A stretch of 64,000 nt of DNA. Source: Rhynchospora pubera. Its lineage: Eukaryota; Streptophyta; Magnoliopsida; Poales; Cyperaceae. The notes below the pieces were generated by a model. The model did not search any database and was not told where the DNA came from. It was given only the letters and a program-made list of their open reading frames with translations. The stretch's first letter is position 1; each line of letters opens with the position of its first letter. Positions 45,270 through 55,800 of the stretch are shown here, piece by piece. A program made the translations under genes and the position numbers. Where the stretch lies: NCBI GenBank assembly GCA_028095005.1, contig CM051459.1, forward strand, positions 112,317,431 to 112,381,430, written 5' to 3'.

Positions 45270-45634
45270 GTAGGAGTTATGCAGCGCGTTGGCGCTTTGT
45301 ATCTTTTCTTTTGTTATGGTTTTAGTTTTAGACATGATTTTGTAGCAGTTGGGCTTTTAGCTTGTGTGATGTTTTGGACCCTTCTTGGGCTCTTGATTGT
45401 AGTTGATTTATGGATGTTTCTTGACACTATTGGGTTCATCAATTTAGTTCATCAGAATCCTTGGATCGCGAAGCGATCATGTTCCTTGCAAACCGCCACG
45501 CCTCTTGATCTTTCACATTTATGGGTAAATTCGAGAAGACGTATGCTTTCTAGTGCCCTAATAAGGCATCATGCGTACGTATCTCGTATCATTTTCTTCT
45601 TCTTCTGAACTTTCTTTCTTGGACTTCATTTTCC

Positions 45635-46935
45635 ATGGCCGGCGTCATAGATCCAAGGAATCCCAAGCGTCCCAGAGATGAAGGTAGTTCTTCTGTCCAA
45701 GGCGTGCCACCTTCCAAGCCTAACTGGTCATATGACCCAGGCAACCGTTATCTGTTTCGAGACGACGAGGCTTTTGAGTGTTATCAAAGTAACATTGGTG
45801 AAGGGGGGCGTGAAGCTTCCGCCTGCTTTTTCTTTCATTCTCAAGGGCGTTTTACCACCCCTTATATGAATTTGATAACAGGGTGGCTTAATGCCTGGAG
45901 CCTCCATGGCTTGTCAAGGCTCGACACTTCCTACCATCCGGATATCACCAAGTTATTTTATGCTAATCTCCGCGTCATCTTTGACCATCATGGTATTCCT
46001 TCAGCCTCCTCCTATCTTTTTGGCAGGCTCTTTCACATAGGGGTCGAGGATTTGGCTGACTTGATTGGTGCCGCAGATACTTTAAATGGCTTGTCAGTTT
46101 ATGCCTTTGGGAGTTGGCCTCGCGAGCAAGGGACATACCGGGGCCATTGCGAGTGGTTCAAGATACCCAGATCTGAGGCAAGTTCTGAACTGGTCTCTAC
46201 TACGCATTTGCCTGCGCTGCACCGGTAATTTTGTTATTTGTGTGTTTCTGTTTTGTTTGTTTCTTTTGCTTGTTTCTGAAGGATAGATTCATGACCGTGA
46301 AGTTTATATGTTCTTTTAGGTTATTCTTCTTGGTTATCAACTATATCCTCTTTCCTCAGGGTGAGTTGTCAGATTTGACTCGCCCAGGGACTTTGTTCTA
46401 CCTTCGCTTATTGCTTCTCAAACGCGGGAAAGCTAATCTTCCTAGCCTCATCCTCCAAAACATGCATCATGTCACGAGGTTTCCCAAGGGCCTTTTGCCT
46501 TATGGGAGTTTAATTGAGGCCTTGATGGAGTGGGCTCAGATTCCATTGCCTGAGACACTGTGGGGGAATCCAATCACTGAGCGTCTTATGCTGTACCCGC
46601 GCAACCTGCTCTTAGATCTGACTTCCTTTGGGTGGGTGGAAATGGCTCATGGCACTCTGGTCCCTGACCCCAACTACCCGGTGAACAGTCATATTCTTCA
46701 TAGGTTTGCTGCTGTGAATCAGTATAGTCCGGTGAGAGAGGCTTCTCCCCCTTCTCCAGACGGCTCAGCCATTGAAGAATCTTTTCCACTCCAGGAACAC
46801 ATAGACCAGCGTTTTAAGGAGCTAGATCAGCGACTGGAGAATGTCGAGACGGTGCTTCAGTCAATCCATAACACCTTAGAGACCCTTGCAGGGGCGATGG
46901 CCGCAGCTCAGGCGCCTCCAGTGCCTCCGATATGA
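45635..46935 (+). CDS. Antisense gene 2: Transposase_32-like protein with a GC-AG intron
   Basis: Exon 1 45635-46177 and exon 2 46360-46935, joined in phase 0, give 372 residues. The donor is AG|GCAAGT, the favoured form of the rare GC class, and the acceptor is tttcctcag; both exons are open to the junction and exon 2 is in frame from it. Residues about 105-150 contain HPDITKLFYANLR and SYLFGRLFHIGVEDL, which fit the 'putative plant transposon protein' family (Pfam Transposase_32), often found in Tat/Ogre antisense ORFs; it has no demonstrated transposase activity. The C-terminal third has a Pro/Ser-rich linker and a heptad-like coiled coil (IDQRFKELDQRLENVETVLQ). The start ATG is in ttccATGGcc. 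It lies 365 bp downstream of gene 1 on the same strand and could share its transcript or have its own promoter. Confidence 0.75.
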
Positions 46936-48602
46936 AGAAGTCTTGGATGTTTGATCATTTGGTTTTGTTGTTTCATTGCTTTGTTTTGTATGTTCTTTTT
47001 TTGTTGTTGTTCAAACTGTGGTGACTTTGGATGGCTTATGTTTGGTATTTTGATTTTATGATTTGATTAGGGTAATTTGGAAGCCTAATAACTTTTGGTC
47101 TATTGGTCTTGGTTTACGGACATCTGTTGAGGTTTATTTGGTTTAGATTGTCATAGGTAGCGACTTTAGATATCGCTATTGGGACAGATATTTTTGTTAT
47201 TCTCCCTGCTCTTTGGTTACGGCAGCAAGGAACATACCGGCGGGATTTGTCTATTCTTCATTGTTGCCTCGGTAGCTAGGACCATTCCGGTGGGACTTGT
47301 TTGCTCCGTATTACCGCTCCAACATGTAGAATAGACGTTCTGGGTATGGCACGCAGTGGGTACGGCGTGCAATGAGCACGGCACGCAGTGGGACTTTGCG
47401 TATCATTTTCTATTGGTTGTTCTTGGCACGGTGATAAGGGACGTACCGTCGGGACTTGTTCATTCCATATCACTCTTTTGATGTAGTGAGATGGGGTTTT
47501 CTCCTGGCTCTTTGGGTACGGCAGCTAGGAACATACCGTAGGGACTTGTTTGTTCCACATCACTTCTTGTATGTTGTGAGATATTCTTTTTCTTCTCCTG
47601 GCTCTTTGGGTACGGCAGCTAGGAACATACCGTAGTCGGTGGTTTAAGGCCCAACACGACCATGGGCCCCTCTGGGTATTAGGATTTATGAGGCCTATTC
47701 CTTGACATGGTTGGCGGACATCAGCCGTGGTGTTCTCCGTTTTCAGAGGGGCTTTGAGGTTCGGTTTGGTCTTCTTTTTTTTTTGGTAGGTTTTGGCAAG
47801 AATTACATTTTGAGTAGGCAGGTTGTCTTTTCGATCTGTAACTGTTGAGGATGTGGTTTTGACTAATCCCATGGTAAATTTCACCTTTTGTGTCTTAATT
47901 TAGAGTTCAAGACACAGAACTTTCGTTCATCCTTTAGTTCGGTGAGATGAACAGGCACCTAGTACTTTGTTTAAAGGACAAAGCACAAGACTTTGGCCAT
48001 CTTTTTGGGTAGGTGTGATGGACAGATCACCTCATTGTGTCTTAATTTAGAGTTCAAGACGCGGAACTTTTGTTCATCCTTTAATTTGGTGGGATGAACA
48101 GGCACCTAGTACTTTGTTTAAAGGACAAAGCACAAGACTTTTTAGGGTCGTATTTTGGGGTGTAGGCCATTTGTAAAGGAAATGTTCTATGAATGCCCAT
48201 AAGGACAGAACACTCCTTTTATCTTGGCCCGGTGGGACAGGACATTTTGTGTATATTTTTAGAAGTTTCAGATTTTGGACTTTGAAATTTGCTTTTTATC
48301 TAGGGATTTGAGAATATTTAGGGAGGTTTGGTTTTAACCTTTTATTTGGGCTATATTTTAGCTTGGTCTAATTTCTTTTGGTCATGTGCTTCTATATTTT
48401 GGAATAAGACGTATTTTTTTTGTTGAACTTGGATTTTATTTAGGATTTCGACTTAGGGTCTTTTTAGGAAATTTTGAAGGGTTTATTTTATTTAAAGGTT
48501 AATTTATTACTCTAGGGTTTTGACTCAGGGATACCCCATAGTGTTCAAAAGAACGGAGTACCCTGTCGAGCCTTGACCCGGTGGGACGTGAGAGATTCTT
48601 AC
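46936..48602. repeat. Repeat-rich stretch between antisense genes and pol
   Basis: Variants of 'tacggcagctaggaacatac' followed by 'cggcgggacttgtt.attcc.atcac' recur at about 47217, 47268, 47432, 47517 and 47611 (the last two 94 bp apart, nearly identical). A second unit starting ttgtgtcttaatttagag occurs at 47888 and 48035 (147 bp apart) and contains GTTCATC...GATGAAC plus 'ggacaaagcacaagacttt', resembling the LARD 277-bp unit. 'Pause' of both transcription units, so possibly terminators, but no direct sign. No gene seen. Confidence 0.7.
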
Positions 48603-51600
48603 TCAAGCGAAGAGGTGGTTGACCGCCTCGCAATTATCTGCCCAATCAGTTTGTTGGCCGCTCTTCCTTTGGCTTTGGTGGGTTGTGGAAATGTAGGGGT
48701 AGTTTTGTCCATAATATTTCTTCAGGTATCTCCCATTTATGGAGGAGACAGGGTGTTTTCCATCCGTATCTGCAAGTAGGTAGGCTCCACCTTCATATGC
48801 TTGTTCTATGACATAGGGGCCTTCCCAATTTGGTGCAAATTTAGGACCATGGTGTCGGCCGAGGATAGGTCGCCTCAAGACTAACACTAGTTCTCCTTTC
48901 TTGAATGTTCTGGGTCTTGATAACTTTTCATAAGCCCGCGTCATTCTGGCTTGATATAACTCCAAGTTTTGTTGAGCTGCCAGTCTTTTTTCGTCCATTC
49001 CGTCCAACTCTTGCAACCTCAGTTGCGTTTGTTTAGTCAGAGGGATTTGTGCTGCCATAGCTACTCTCAGTGACGGGAGCTCCACTTCGATTGGTAGGAC
49101 TGCTTCTGCCCCATACACTAGAGAATAAGGTGTGGCTTGGGTTGCTGTTTTATGGGTGATGCGGTATGCCCACAATGCTTCATGCAGCTTTTCATGCCAG
49201 TTTCTTTGATTATCTCCAATGGTTTTGCGAAGGATCTTGATCAGCGTTTTGTTGAAGGCCTCCGCTAGTCCATTAGCTCTTGGGTTATAGATGGAGGAAT
49301 ATCTCCATTCAATTTTGTGTTTATCGGTGAAGGCCTTAATTTTGGCATTCTTGAAGGCCGTCCCATTGTCGGAGATTATTTTCCTTGAATTTCCATATCT
49401 ATAAAGCACTTGAGTGGTGAAAAACCTGACCACATCAGAGGCCTTAATTTCACGGTATGACCTGGCTTCGGCCCATTTGGAGAAGTAATCTGTAGCGGCC
49501 AATATGAAGCGGTGTCCATTTGAGGCTGGTGAGTCAATGGGACCTATGATATCTGTCCCCCAGATTTCGAAGGGCCATGATACCACGGTTGGATGTAGTG
49601 CGTTTGGGTGTTGGTGTATGAAATCTCCGTGAATCTGGCACATATGGCATCGTCTGGAGAAGTTTTTGCAGTCATTGATCATGGTGGGCCAATAATAGCC
49701 CATTAGTTTGATTTGTACTCGCATCCGAGAGCCCGACTGATGGGCTCCGCATACTCCCGAGTGAATTTCTTGCATAACTTGGTCGGCTTCGGTTTTCGAT
49801 ATGCATCTAAGCCATGATCCTTCATAGGATCTCCAATAGAGTGTGTTGTTCACATACACGAACCTTAGGGCCCTTTTTCTGATTTGCTCCCTAATGGCCT
49901 TGTTTAGAGGTAATTTTCCTTGTTGGAAGTAGTCAAGGAAGGGTTGTCTCCAGTCCTCTTGGTTTGAACCCTCGGCTATCATGACTTGTGCGATTTCCCT
50001 CCATTCTTTTTCATGTTCTCTTTCGAGTGTTTGGATGTCAGTAAACAGGGTTTCTTCCTCCTCGTTCCTTTCCTGTGGGAAACAAGGGGACAAGGATCTC
50101 TTGCGATGGACAAGGACTTGGATTTCTTCCTGACTCGGGTCACTTAGTTCATTAGCCAATCTAGCCAACGCATCTGCTTTGCCATTCAGAGACCTTGGGA
50201 CTTTCTGGAAGGTGATATCCGTGAATTTGGCCATCAACTCAAGGGCCTTTTCATGGTATTTGACCAGTTCCGGTTTTCTTATTTTGAAGAGGCCTTCGAT
50301 TTGACTCAGGATGAGCTGGGAATCTCCATAGACTTCCAACCGCTCAATACCCATTTGAAGGGCAATTTCAAGCCCAGCTATCAGGGCCTCATATTCAGCT
50401 TCATTGTTTGTGCATGGTTCAGCCAGGCTCAGAGCGTGCCGGAGAATGCCTTTTTCTGGGGTGACAAACACCAGCCCTACACCGGCTTGCCGTTTTGGTA
50501 AGTTTGGTTTGACTGCTGGCTGGATGGAAGATGACCCATCGAAGTATAGCTTCCAGCAAGTTTCATTTTCCTCTACCTGCATAGCCTCCTCATCAGGGAG
50601 GTCGCACGCTAGTGGGGAATCATCAGGTATGGGATGAGCAGCTAGGAAGTCAGCTAGTGCTTGTCCTTTGATAGCCTTTTGGGGTGCATATGTTATATCA
50701 AATTCCATTAGAGCCACAGCCCACCTTGCCAGCCTTCCAGTAAGCATAGGTCGGGTCATGAGGTATTTCAATGGGTCAGTTTTGGAGATTAGTGTGACTT
50801 TGTGGGCCAACATGTAATGCCTAAGCTTTTTTACCGCAAAGATTAAGGCTAGGCAATGCTTTTCGATTGGCGTGTATGCGTGTTCTGCCCCCACAAGCAT
50901 TCTGCTGAGGTAATACAGGGCATTTTCCTTTCCTTCTTCATTTTCTTGGGCAAGTAATGCCCCCAGAGATCCGTCCAAGGCGGTGGTATAGAGAATGAGA
51001 GGTTTTCCCTGGATGGGTGCTGCCAATACAGGAGGTTTTTGTAGATATTGTTTGATATCTTCAAAAGATTTCTGGCACTCCTCGTCCCATTTAAAGGGGA
51101 CATCCTTTTTTGTGAGCCTGGTAAAAGGTTTGATTTTGCCTGACAGGTTGGCTATGAATCTCCTAATATACGCCAAGCGCCCTTGGAGAGACCGGAGTTG
51201 TTTAAGTGTCCGTGGAGGGGACAGTTCTTGGATGGCTTTGATTTTATCAGGATCAATTTCAATGCCTCGGTGCCGCACCACGAAGCCTAGAAACTTTCCT
51301 GATGACACCATGAAGGCGCATTTCAGGGGGTTGAGTTTCAACGTGTGTTGTCTCAACCGCTCAAACATCAGCCTCAGGTTCTCTAAGTGTTGTTCATGGG
51401 TATGGGACTTCACAACAAGGTCGTCTACATAACATTCTACCACCTTATGTATGAGGTCGTCAAAGATTTTGGTCATGGCTCTTTGGTATGTGGCTCCTGC
51501 ATTTTTGAGGCCGAAAGGCATGACTTTATAGCAGTAGATTCCAATTGGGGTACGGAAGGCAGTGTGCTTTTGGTCACTCTCATCCATTTTGATTTGGTTG

Positions 51601-52871
51601 TATCCTGAGTATCCGTCTACAAAGGAATATATCCCGTGGGACGAGGTGTGGTCTATTATGATTTCTGTCACTGGCAGAGGGAAGTCATCTTTAGGGCAAG
51701 CCTTGTTTAAATCCCTGAAATCGACACAGACTCTGATTTGTCCGTTCTTTTTCTTCACTGGGACAATGTTAGCCACCCAGTCGGGCGTTTCTTCTTTCCT
51801 TATGAATCCAGCACTGATGAGCTTTTTGACTTCGGCTGTCACCTTTTCTTCCAATTCGACCCTCATTCTCCGGGGTCCTTGTTTGACTGGCTTGAGTTCT
51901 TTGTCAATTTTGAGTTTGTGGACTGCTACTGCTGGATCTAGTCCGGGCATTTCACTGTAGCTCCATGCGAAGCAATCCTGATATTCCTTTAGCAGTTTGG
52001 TCAGTTCATCCTGCATCTCCTTAGGAAGGGAGGTGCTAATGAACGTAGGTTTTGGGTTTTCCTCAGTTCCTAGGTTGATTTCTTTCAATTTATCGATGGT
52101 ATTTTGGCCACCTTCTTCTAGCTCCTTTGGCGCATTTTTGGCTGCTAGGATAAATTGTTCTGTTTCTGAAGATTCACCTTCATCTGGGGTTGTTTCGCCT
52201 TCCTTGATTTCAGTGATTGTTATGCGACAGCAAGAGTGCTGTCGTGGTCTTTGAGGAGTGTTTGACCCTGAGCCCTTGGTTCGAGGTTCGAATCCTAGGC
52301 CCCTTGTGTTAGCAATCTTCCCATTGAGTTTTACGACTTCATTAGAGTAGCCATTCCACATGTCTCGGAACATTCTTGCTCGCTTTTCGGGAATGGGCTC
52401 TAGGCATTGTGCTTTACGGAACAATTCAACCAACCGTGTGCTGGTGGTGCCTTGAAGCTGAGGGGGAATCCTCGTCTTCCTGGTTTCCTCTACAAGCCAT
52501 TGTTCCCAGTTTTCGGAGTTTGACTCTTCATCCCGAGGTTCGATTTCTCCCATTTTGACAAATTGTATACTGGGATGGACAACGTGTCCTGTTTCAAGCT
52601 CTTCTCTTTTGGATGGGACAGTGAAGGTTTTGAACGGGATGACTTCTTCACTTTCCCGAGGTGTTAGGTCTTTACAGTGTTCTAGGGGTAGGATTTCTAT
52701 GGACAGAGTATTTTGCTCCTCACCCTCACTGGAATAATTTGGTTGCATTCGAGCGGGTAGGTTAATGTCTTCGGCCGTGCCTTCCGACGATCCCGTCTCA
52801 CTATCACTACCCAAGAGCATTTGTGATTTTATGGCCGCTTTGAGCACAGCATTTTTGACTGCTTCCTTCAC
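48603..52871 (-). CDS. Tat-type pol: reverse transcriptase, two RNase H domains, integrase
   Basis: 1422 codons open from a GTG; the first ATG is codon 18. Residues 1-250 are acidic and unassigned. RT spans about 345-530 with FRDLNKACPKDDFPLP and YVDD at 481-484. A first Ty3-type RNase H (625-750) has TTAL where TDAS is expected, so Thr630 replaces the catalytic Asp. A second RNase H (773-905) has Asp778, Glu826, Asp850 and Asp900, the active-type domain that marks Tat elements. Integrase has the zinc HHCC (His1037, His1044, Cys1075, Cys1078) and Asp1107, Asp1168, Glu1204 with exact 35-residue spacing, then a C-terminal domain (about 1320-1385) with WEGPYVI. No protease motif is present. It copies and integrates the element RNA. 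It is intact. It overlaps the Gag ORF in the -1 frame. Confidence 0.95.
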   Translation of the reverse strand: MKEAVKNAVLKAAIKSQMLLGSDSETGSSEGTAEDINLPARMQPNYSSEGEEQNTLSIEILPLEHCKDLTPRESEEVIPFKTFTVPSKREELETGHVVHPSIQFVKMGEIEPRDEESNSENWEQWLVEETRKTRIPPQLQGTTSTRLVELFRKAQCLEPIPEKRARMFRDMWNGYSNEVVKLNGKIANTRGLGFEPRTKGSGSNTPQRPRQHSCCRITITEIKEGETTPDEGESSETEQFILAAKNAPKELEEGGQNTIDKLKEINLGTEENPKPTFISTSLPKEMQDELTKLLKEYQDCFAWSYSEMPGLDPAVAVHKLKIDKELKPVKQGPRRMRVELEEKVTAEVKKLISAGFIRKEETPDWVANIVPVKKKNGQIRVCVDFRDLNKACPKDDFPLPVTEIIIDHTSSHGIYSFVDGYSGYNQIKMDESDQKHTAFRTPIGIYCYKVMPFGLKNAGATYQRAMTKIFDDLIHKVVECYVDDLVVKSHTHEQHLENLRLMFERLRQHTLKLNPLKCAFMVSSGKFLGFVVRHRGIEIDPDKIKAIQELSPPRTLKQLRSLQGRLAYIRRFIANLSGKIKPFTRLTKKDVPFKWDEECQKSFEDIKQYLQKPPVLAAPIQGKPLILYTTALDGSLGALLAQENEEGKENALYYLSRMLVGAEHAYTPIEKHCLALIFAVKKLRHYMLAHKVTLISKTDPLKYLMTRPMLTGRLARWAVALMEFDITYAPQKAIKGQALADFLAAHPIPDDSPLACDLPDEEAMQVEENETCWKLYFDGSSSIQPAVKPNLPKRQAGVGLVFVTPEKGILRHALSLAEPCTNNEAEYEALIAGLEIALQMGIERLEVYGDSQLILSQIEGLFKIRKPELVKYHEKALELMAKFTDITFQKVPRSLNGKADALARLANELSDPSQEEIQVLVHRKRSLSPCFPQERNEEEETLFTDIQTLEREHEKEWREIAQVMIAEGSNQEDWRQPFLDYFQQGKLPLNKAIREQIRKRALRFVYVNNTLYWRSYEGSWLRCISKTEADQVMQEIHSGVCGAHQSGSRMRVQIKLMGYYWPTMINDCKNFSRRCHMCQIHGDFIHQHPNALHPTVVSWPFEIWGTDIIGPIDSPASNGHRFILAATDYFSKWAEARSYREIKASDVVRFFTTQVLYRYGNSRKIISDNGTAFKNAKIKAFTDKHKIEWRYSSIYNPRANGLAEAFNKTLIKILRKTIGDNQRNWHEKLHEALWAYRITHKTATQATPYSLVYGAEAVLPIEVELPSLRVAMAAQIPLTKQTQLRLQELDGMDEKRLAAQQNLELYQARMTRAYEKLSRPRTFKKGELVLVLRRPILGRHHGPKFAPNWEGPYVIEQAYEGGAYLLADTDGKHPVSSINGRYLKKYYGQNYPYISTTHQSQRKSGQQTDWADNCEAVNHLFA
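52225..52295 (+). repeat. tRNA/SINE-like segment inside the pol ORF
   Basis: A perfect hairpin CGACAGCA-AGAG-TGCTGTCG (52225-52244) is followed by GGTTCGAATCC (52285-52295), a perfect match to the RNA polymerase III B-box consensus GGTTCGANNCC. On the minus strand it is read in frame as GLGFEPRTKG..., the peptide typical of translated antisense tRNA T-arms. It may be a SINE or tRNA fragment absorbed into the variable N-terminal part of pol. I see no convincing A box, so it could be chance. Confidence 0.35.
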
Positions 52872-55800
52872 GGTTTCAGGGTTTCGACTAAGGTTTGTAT
52901 CTCAATATTTTGCCTGGTCATCCTTCTCAGAGCATTTGTGCAGAAATCCAGGTCTATTAGGAGTTGACGCTTTTCTCTTGAAGTAAAGGCAGCGCTATCT
53001 TCCTTCGACGGTTGTTGGGCTTGCCCCCTATCTAAAGCGGTGCTTGGCTGTGCTTGCTTTGACCTTGTGTAGTGGGCAGGGCCATCTGTTGCAACTTCTT
53101 GAGCCGCGCATGATTTAAACGGGCTTTCTTTTAGCTTGGTTATTTTCTTTTGAGTGAGTTTTGGTTCACTTTGTGAGCTATCATCTTGGGCTGTTAGAGA
53201 TTCCTCCTCTTCGCTATCTGTGTCAGACTCACTCACAGTTATTGTCCGACAATTTTCAGAAGTACCTTGGCATAATTTAGAGCTTTGGTTTTGGTTTTCT
53301 TCTTGGTCTTGATTTGAAGGGGCGGTATTTTCAGCTTGGTCTTCAGTAGAGGTGGCAACTGCCCCCCGTTCAGTGCCGGCATTTTCCTCTATCTCTGGTT
53401 CAGCGGGCTCATTTTCTTCATCCACTTCTTCAGTGGCCGTGGCCTCCCAGATCTGGTTGACCATTTGCCGCACTATTTCCCCCAACTCCTCGAGAGTAAG
53501 GTCAGGTTGGCCCGGAATGTTAGGAATATGGATATCCAGGTTTACCATTCTTGGTTGCCGTCCTTGTAGATCGGCAGGGTTCATTTGTTCAGCAGGATCT
53601 AGCACGATCTCATAGTCATATGCCATTTCCTCTGGGTTTGTTTGATTTTCTTCTGTGGTTTCGGCCTGCGGTTGTGGCACTTCCGAGGGCTCACCTTTGT
53701 CAGAATCATGATGGCCAACTCGATGACAAGTGGCGTCATCACGGGAGGATTCGCCTTTGAGCAACTTGTTCTTTCCTTTGTTGGTTCCTTTGTTTCTTCT
53801 TTGATAAGTTATTATTTCCTTCTCGTTTGCTGGCTTCTTTCTCCTTTGATATACTCTAAGAGTTTTAGGACTTTTGACTTCTTCCTCATCATCCTCGGTG
53901 GGACAATAAGTATCATCATCACTGTTTACCCTTAGGTTTCTCATGAGCTCACTGGTTGTCATGGCCTCAGTTTCAGCGATGGCTTGTTCCAGCTCACGCC
54001 GCGCATTTTCATCCCATTCGGGTTGGGGCCGGACAGTCATGCGAGCATTTCTTCCTTGTTGTCTTCTTTTATTACATGGTTTTAAGGAAGGTTCATCGTC
54101 ATCCGTCCAAGCTGCAATTCGGGCGGAACGGTGGTCATAATTTTCAGACTCAGAATCATCAGACCCTGAACCGCTGATGTAACGGCAGTTTCCGGCTTCG
54201 GAGCCGTCATCATCGCCGCTATCATTGTCAATATCATTTGAGATTTTGTACAACCTTTCTATTTGTGCCCGAAAACGGGCGGTTTCCCGTGGATGGGTTC
54301 TCCTGAGCCTTTCGTAACTGGCCCCTGGTTGTTGTAATATCTCGGCGTGCTGAGCTATGAAGTTTAGGAATGCAGGGTCTTCCCGTCTCAGGTGTTCCAT
54401 GTATGAGAGGATCCTGGTTGCTTGTGAGATATTCAACCCTTCAAAAGCTGAGGTTATATCGGCTGGCGGACCAGACCCAGATGCCATCAGGATTGAACTT
54501 CCTTGGAGGGTGCTTGGTTGAGGTTCTTCATGGTCAGATTCCACCTCAGGCTCCCTTTCGGCCTCTTCTTCATCGCTATCGGATTCGCTATTTTGGGCGT
54601 TTCCATCAGATGTTTTTCCGCAGAAGAAGAATCGCGGAGAACCTCCGCTATCTTCAGAGTCAGAGCACTGGGGAGTTTTGCCTTTGTTAACCTCTTTTAG
54701 GACGGTTGCTATGGCTTCCCTTTCAAATTCCTCCGTAAAATCTGGATCTTTGGGGTGAGTAGCTCGGCGGAAGGCCCTTGGGTCTGTGATTCTCAGTTCC
54801 CTGAGCTCAGACACATACCACTCTACCAGGCTGTCATGTTCATTGTATTCTTCTTCTTCAGGGGCTTGCTGGGATGACTCACCCTGAGTGGTATCAACTT
54901 GGTTGGAAGTCTCAACTATTTCTATTTGGGTGGGGAATGTCACCTCGGCCCTGGGGCCTGATGTATGCCTGGAGCGCCGAATCCTCCTGGATCTACGGCG
55001 TCGAGTGGTTCTTGGTGGGGTTGCTTTTGGATTTATTTCCCCTTCCTCGCATCCCGTGTCATCAACTATTTCCCTTACGGTCTTGGCTATGGCTTGCCTT
55101 TCATATCCCTGGTACTGTTGAGGATTTTCAGGGTTCGGCACACCATGATAACCGACTGGTTCTGAGACTCTCAGGTTTCTCAAATATTGGGAGAAGTCAT
55201 CAGCCTGGTCTTCCTCAGCCAGGAAAGTTTGGTTGTTTTGGTTGAGGTGGGCTCGGCTACCCATGTTGTTTTCATATTCCGCGAGGTCTGTTTCAGTAAC
55301 CTCAATATTCTCCCAGAGGTGTGAGTCCTCCGTGTTTGCCAGGTGTGCACGCATGATTTCAAAATCTGTAGGGTGATTTGGGTCTGGGTCTTTCTTGTCC
55401 CATCCATTTTGCACCACAATATCCACCGCGGCTTTCTTTATGGCCATATTTTCAACTTGTTGTTCATAGGTATCGGAGTCTGACATGTTTTCTATCTCCT
55501 CGTCAACCCTTAATTCCTGTTGGAACAAGCCAGGCTCTTGAATTTTTAGTTGCATCAAGAAGTCCACATACTCTGCCACAGCATTGAAAGAGATATGTGG
55601 TAGTGAATCATCGCCTTCTTCCTCGGCTTCTTCTTCTGATTCCCCGGCATCACTCAGGTATCTGCAATGTTCTGCGGGTTCATGGGTTTTTTGTTTAGAG
55701 ATGTTGAGAGGTGTTTCTTTGGTCCAGAACCTATTTGCCAGCCGTGATGCTAGCAATTGGTCCACATCATCACCATATATGAGCTCTTGGATCCACCAGG

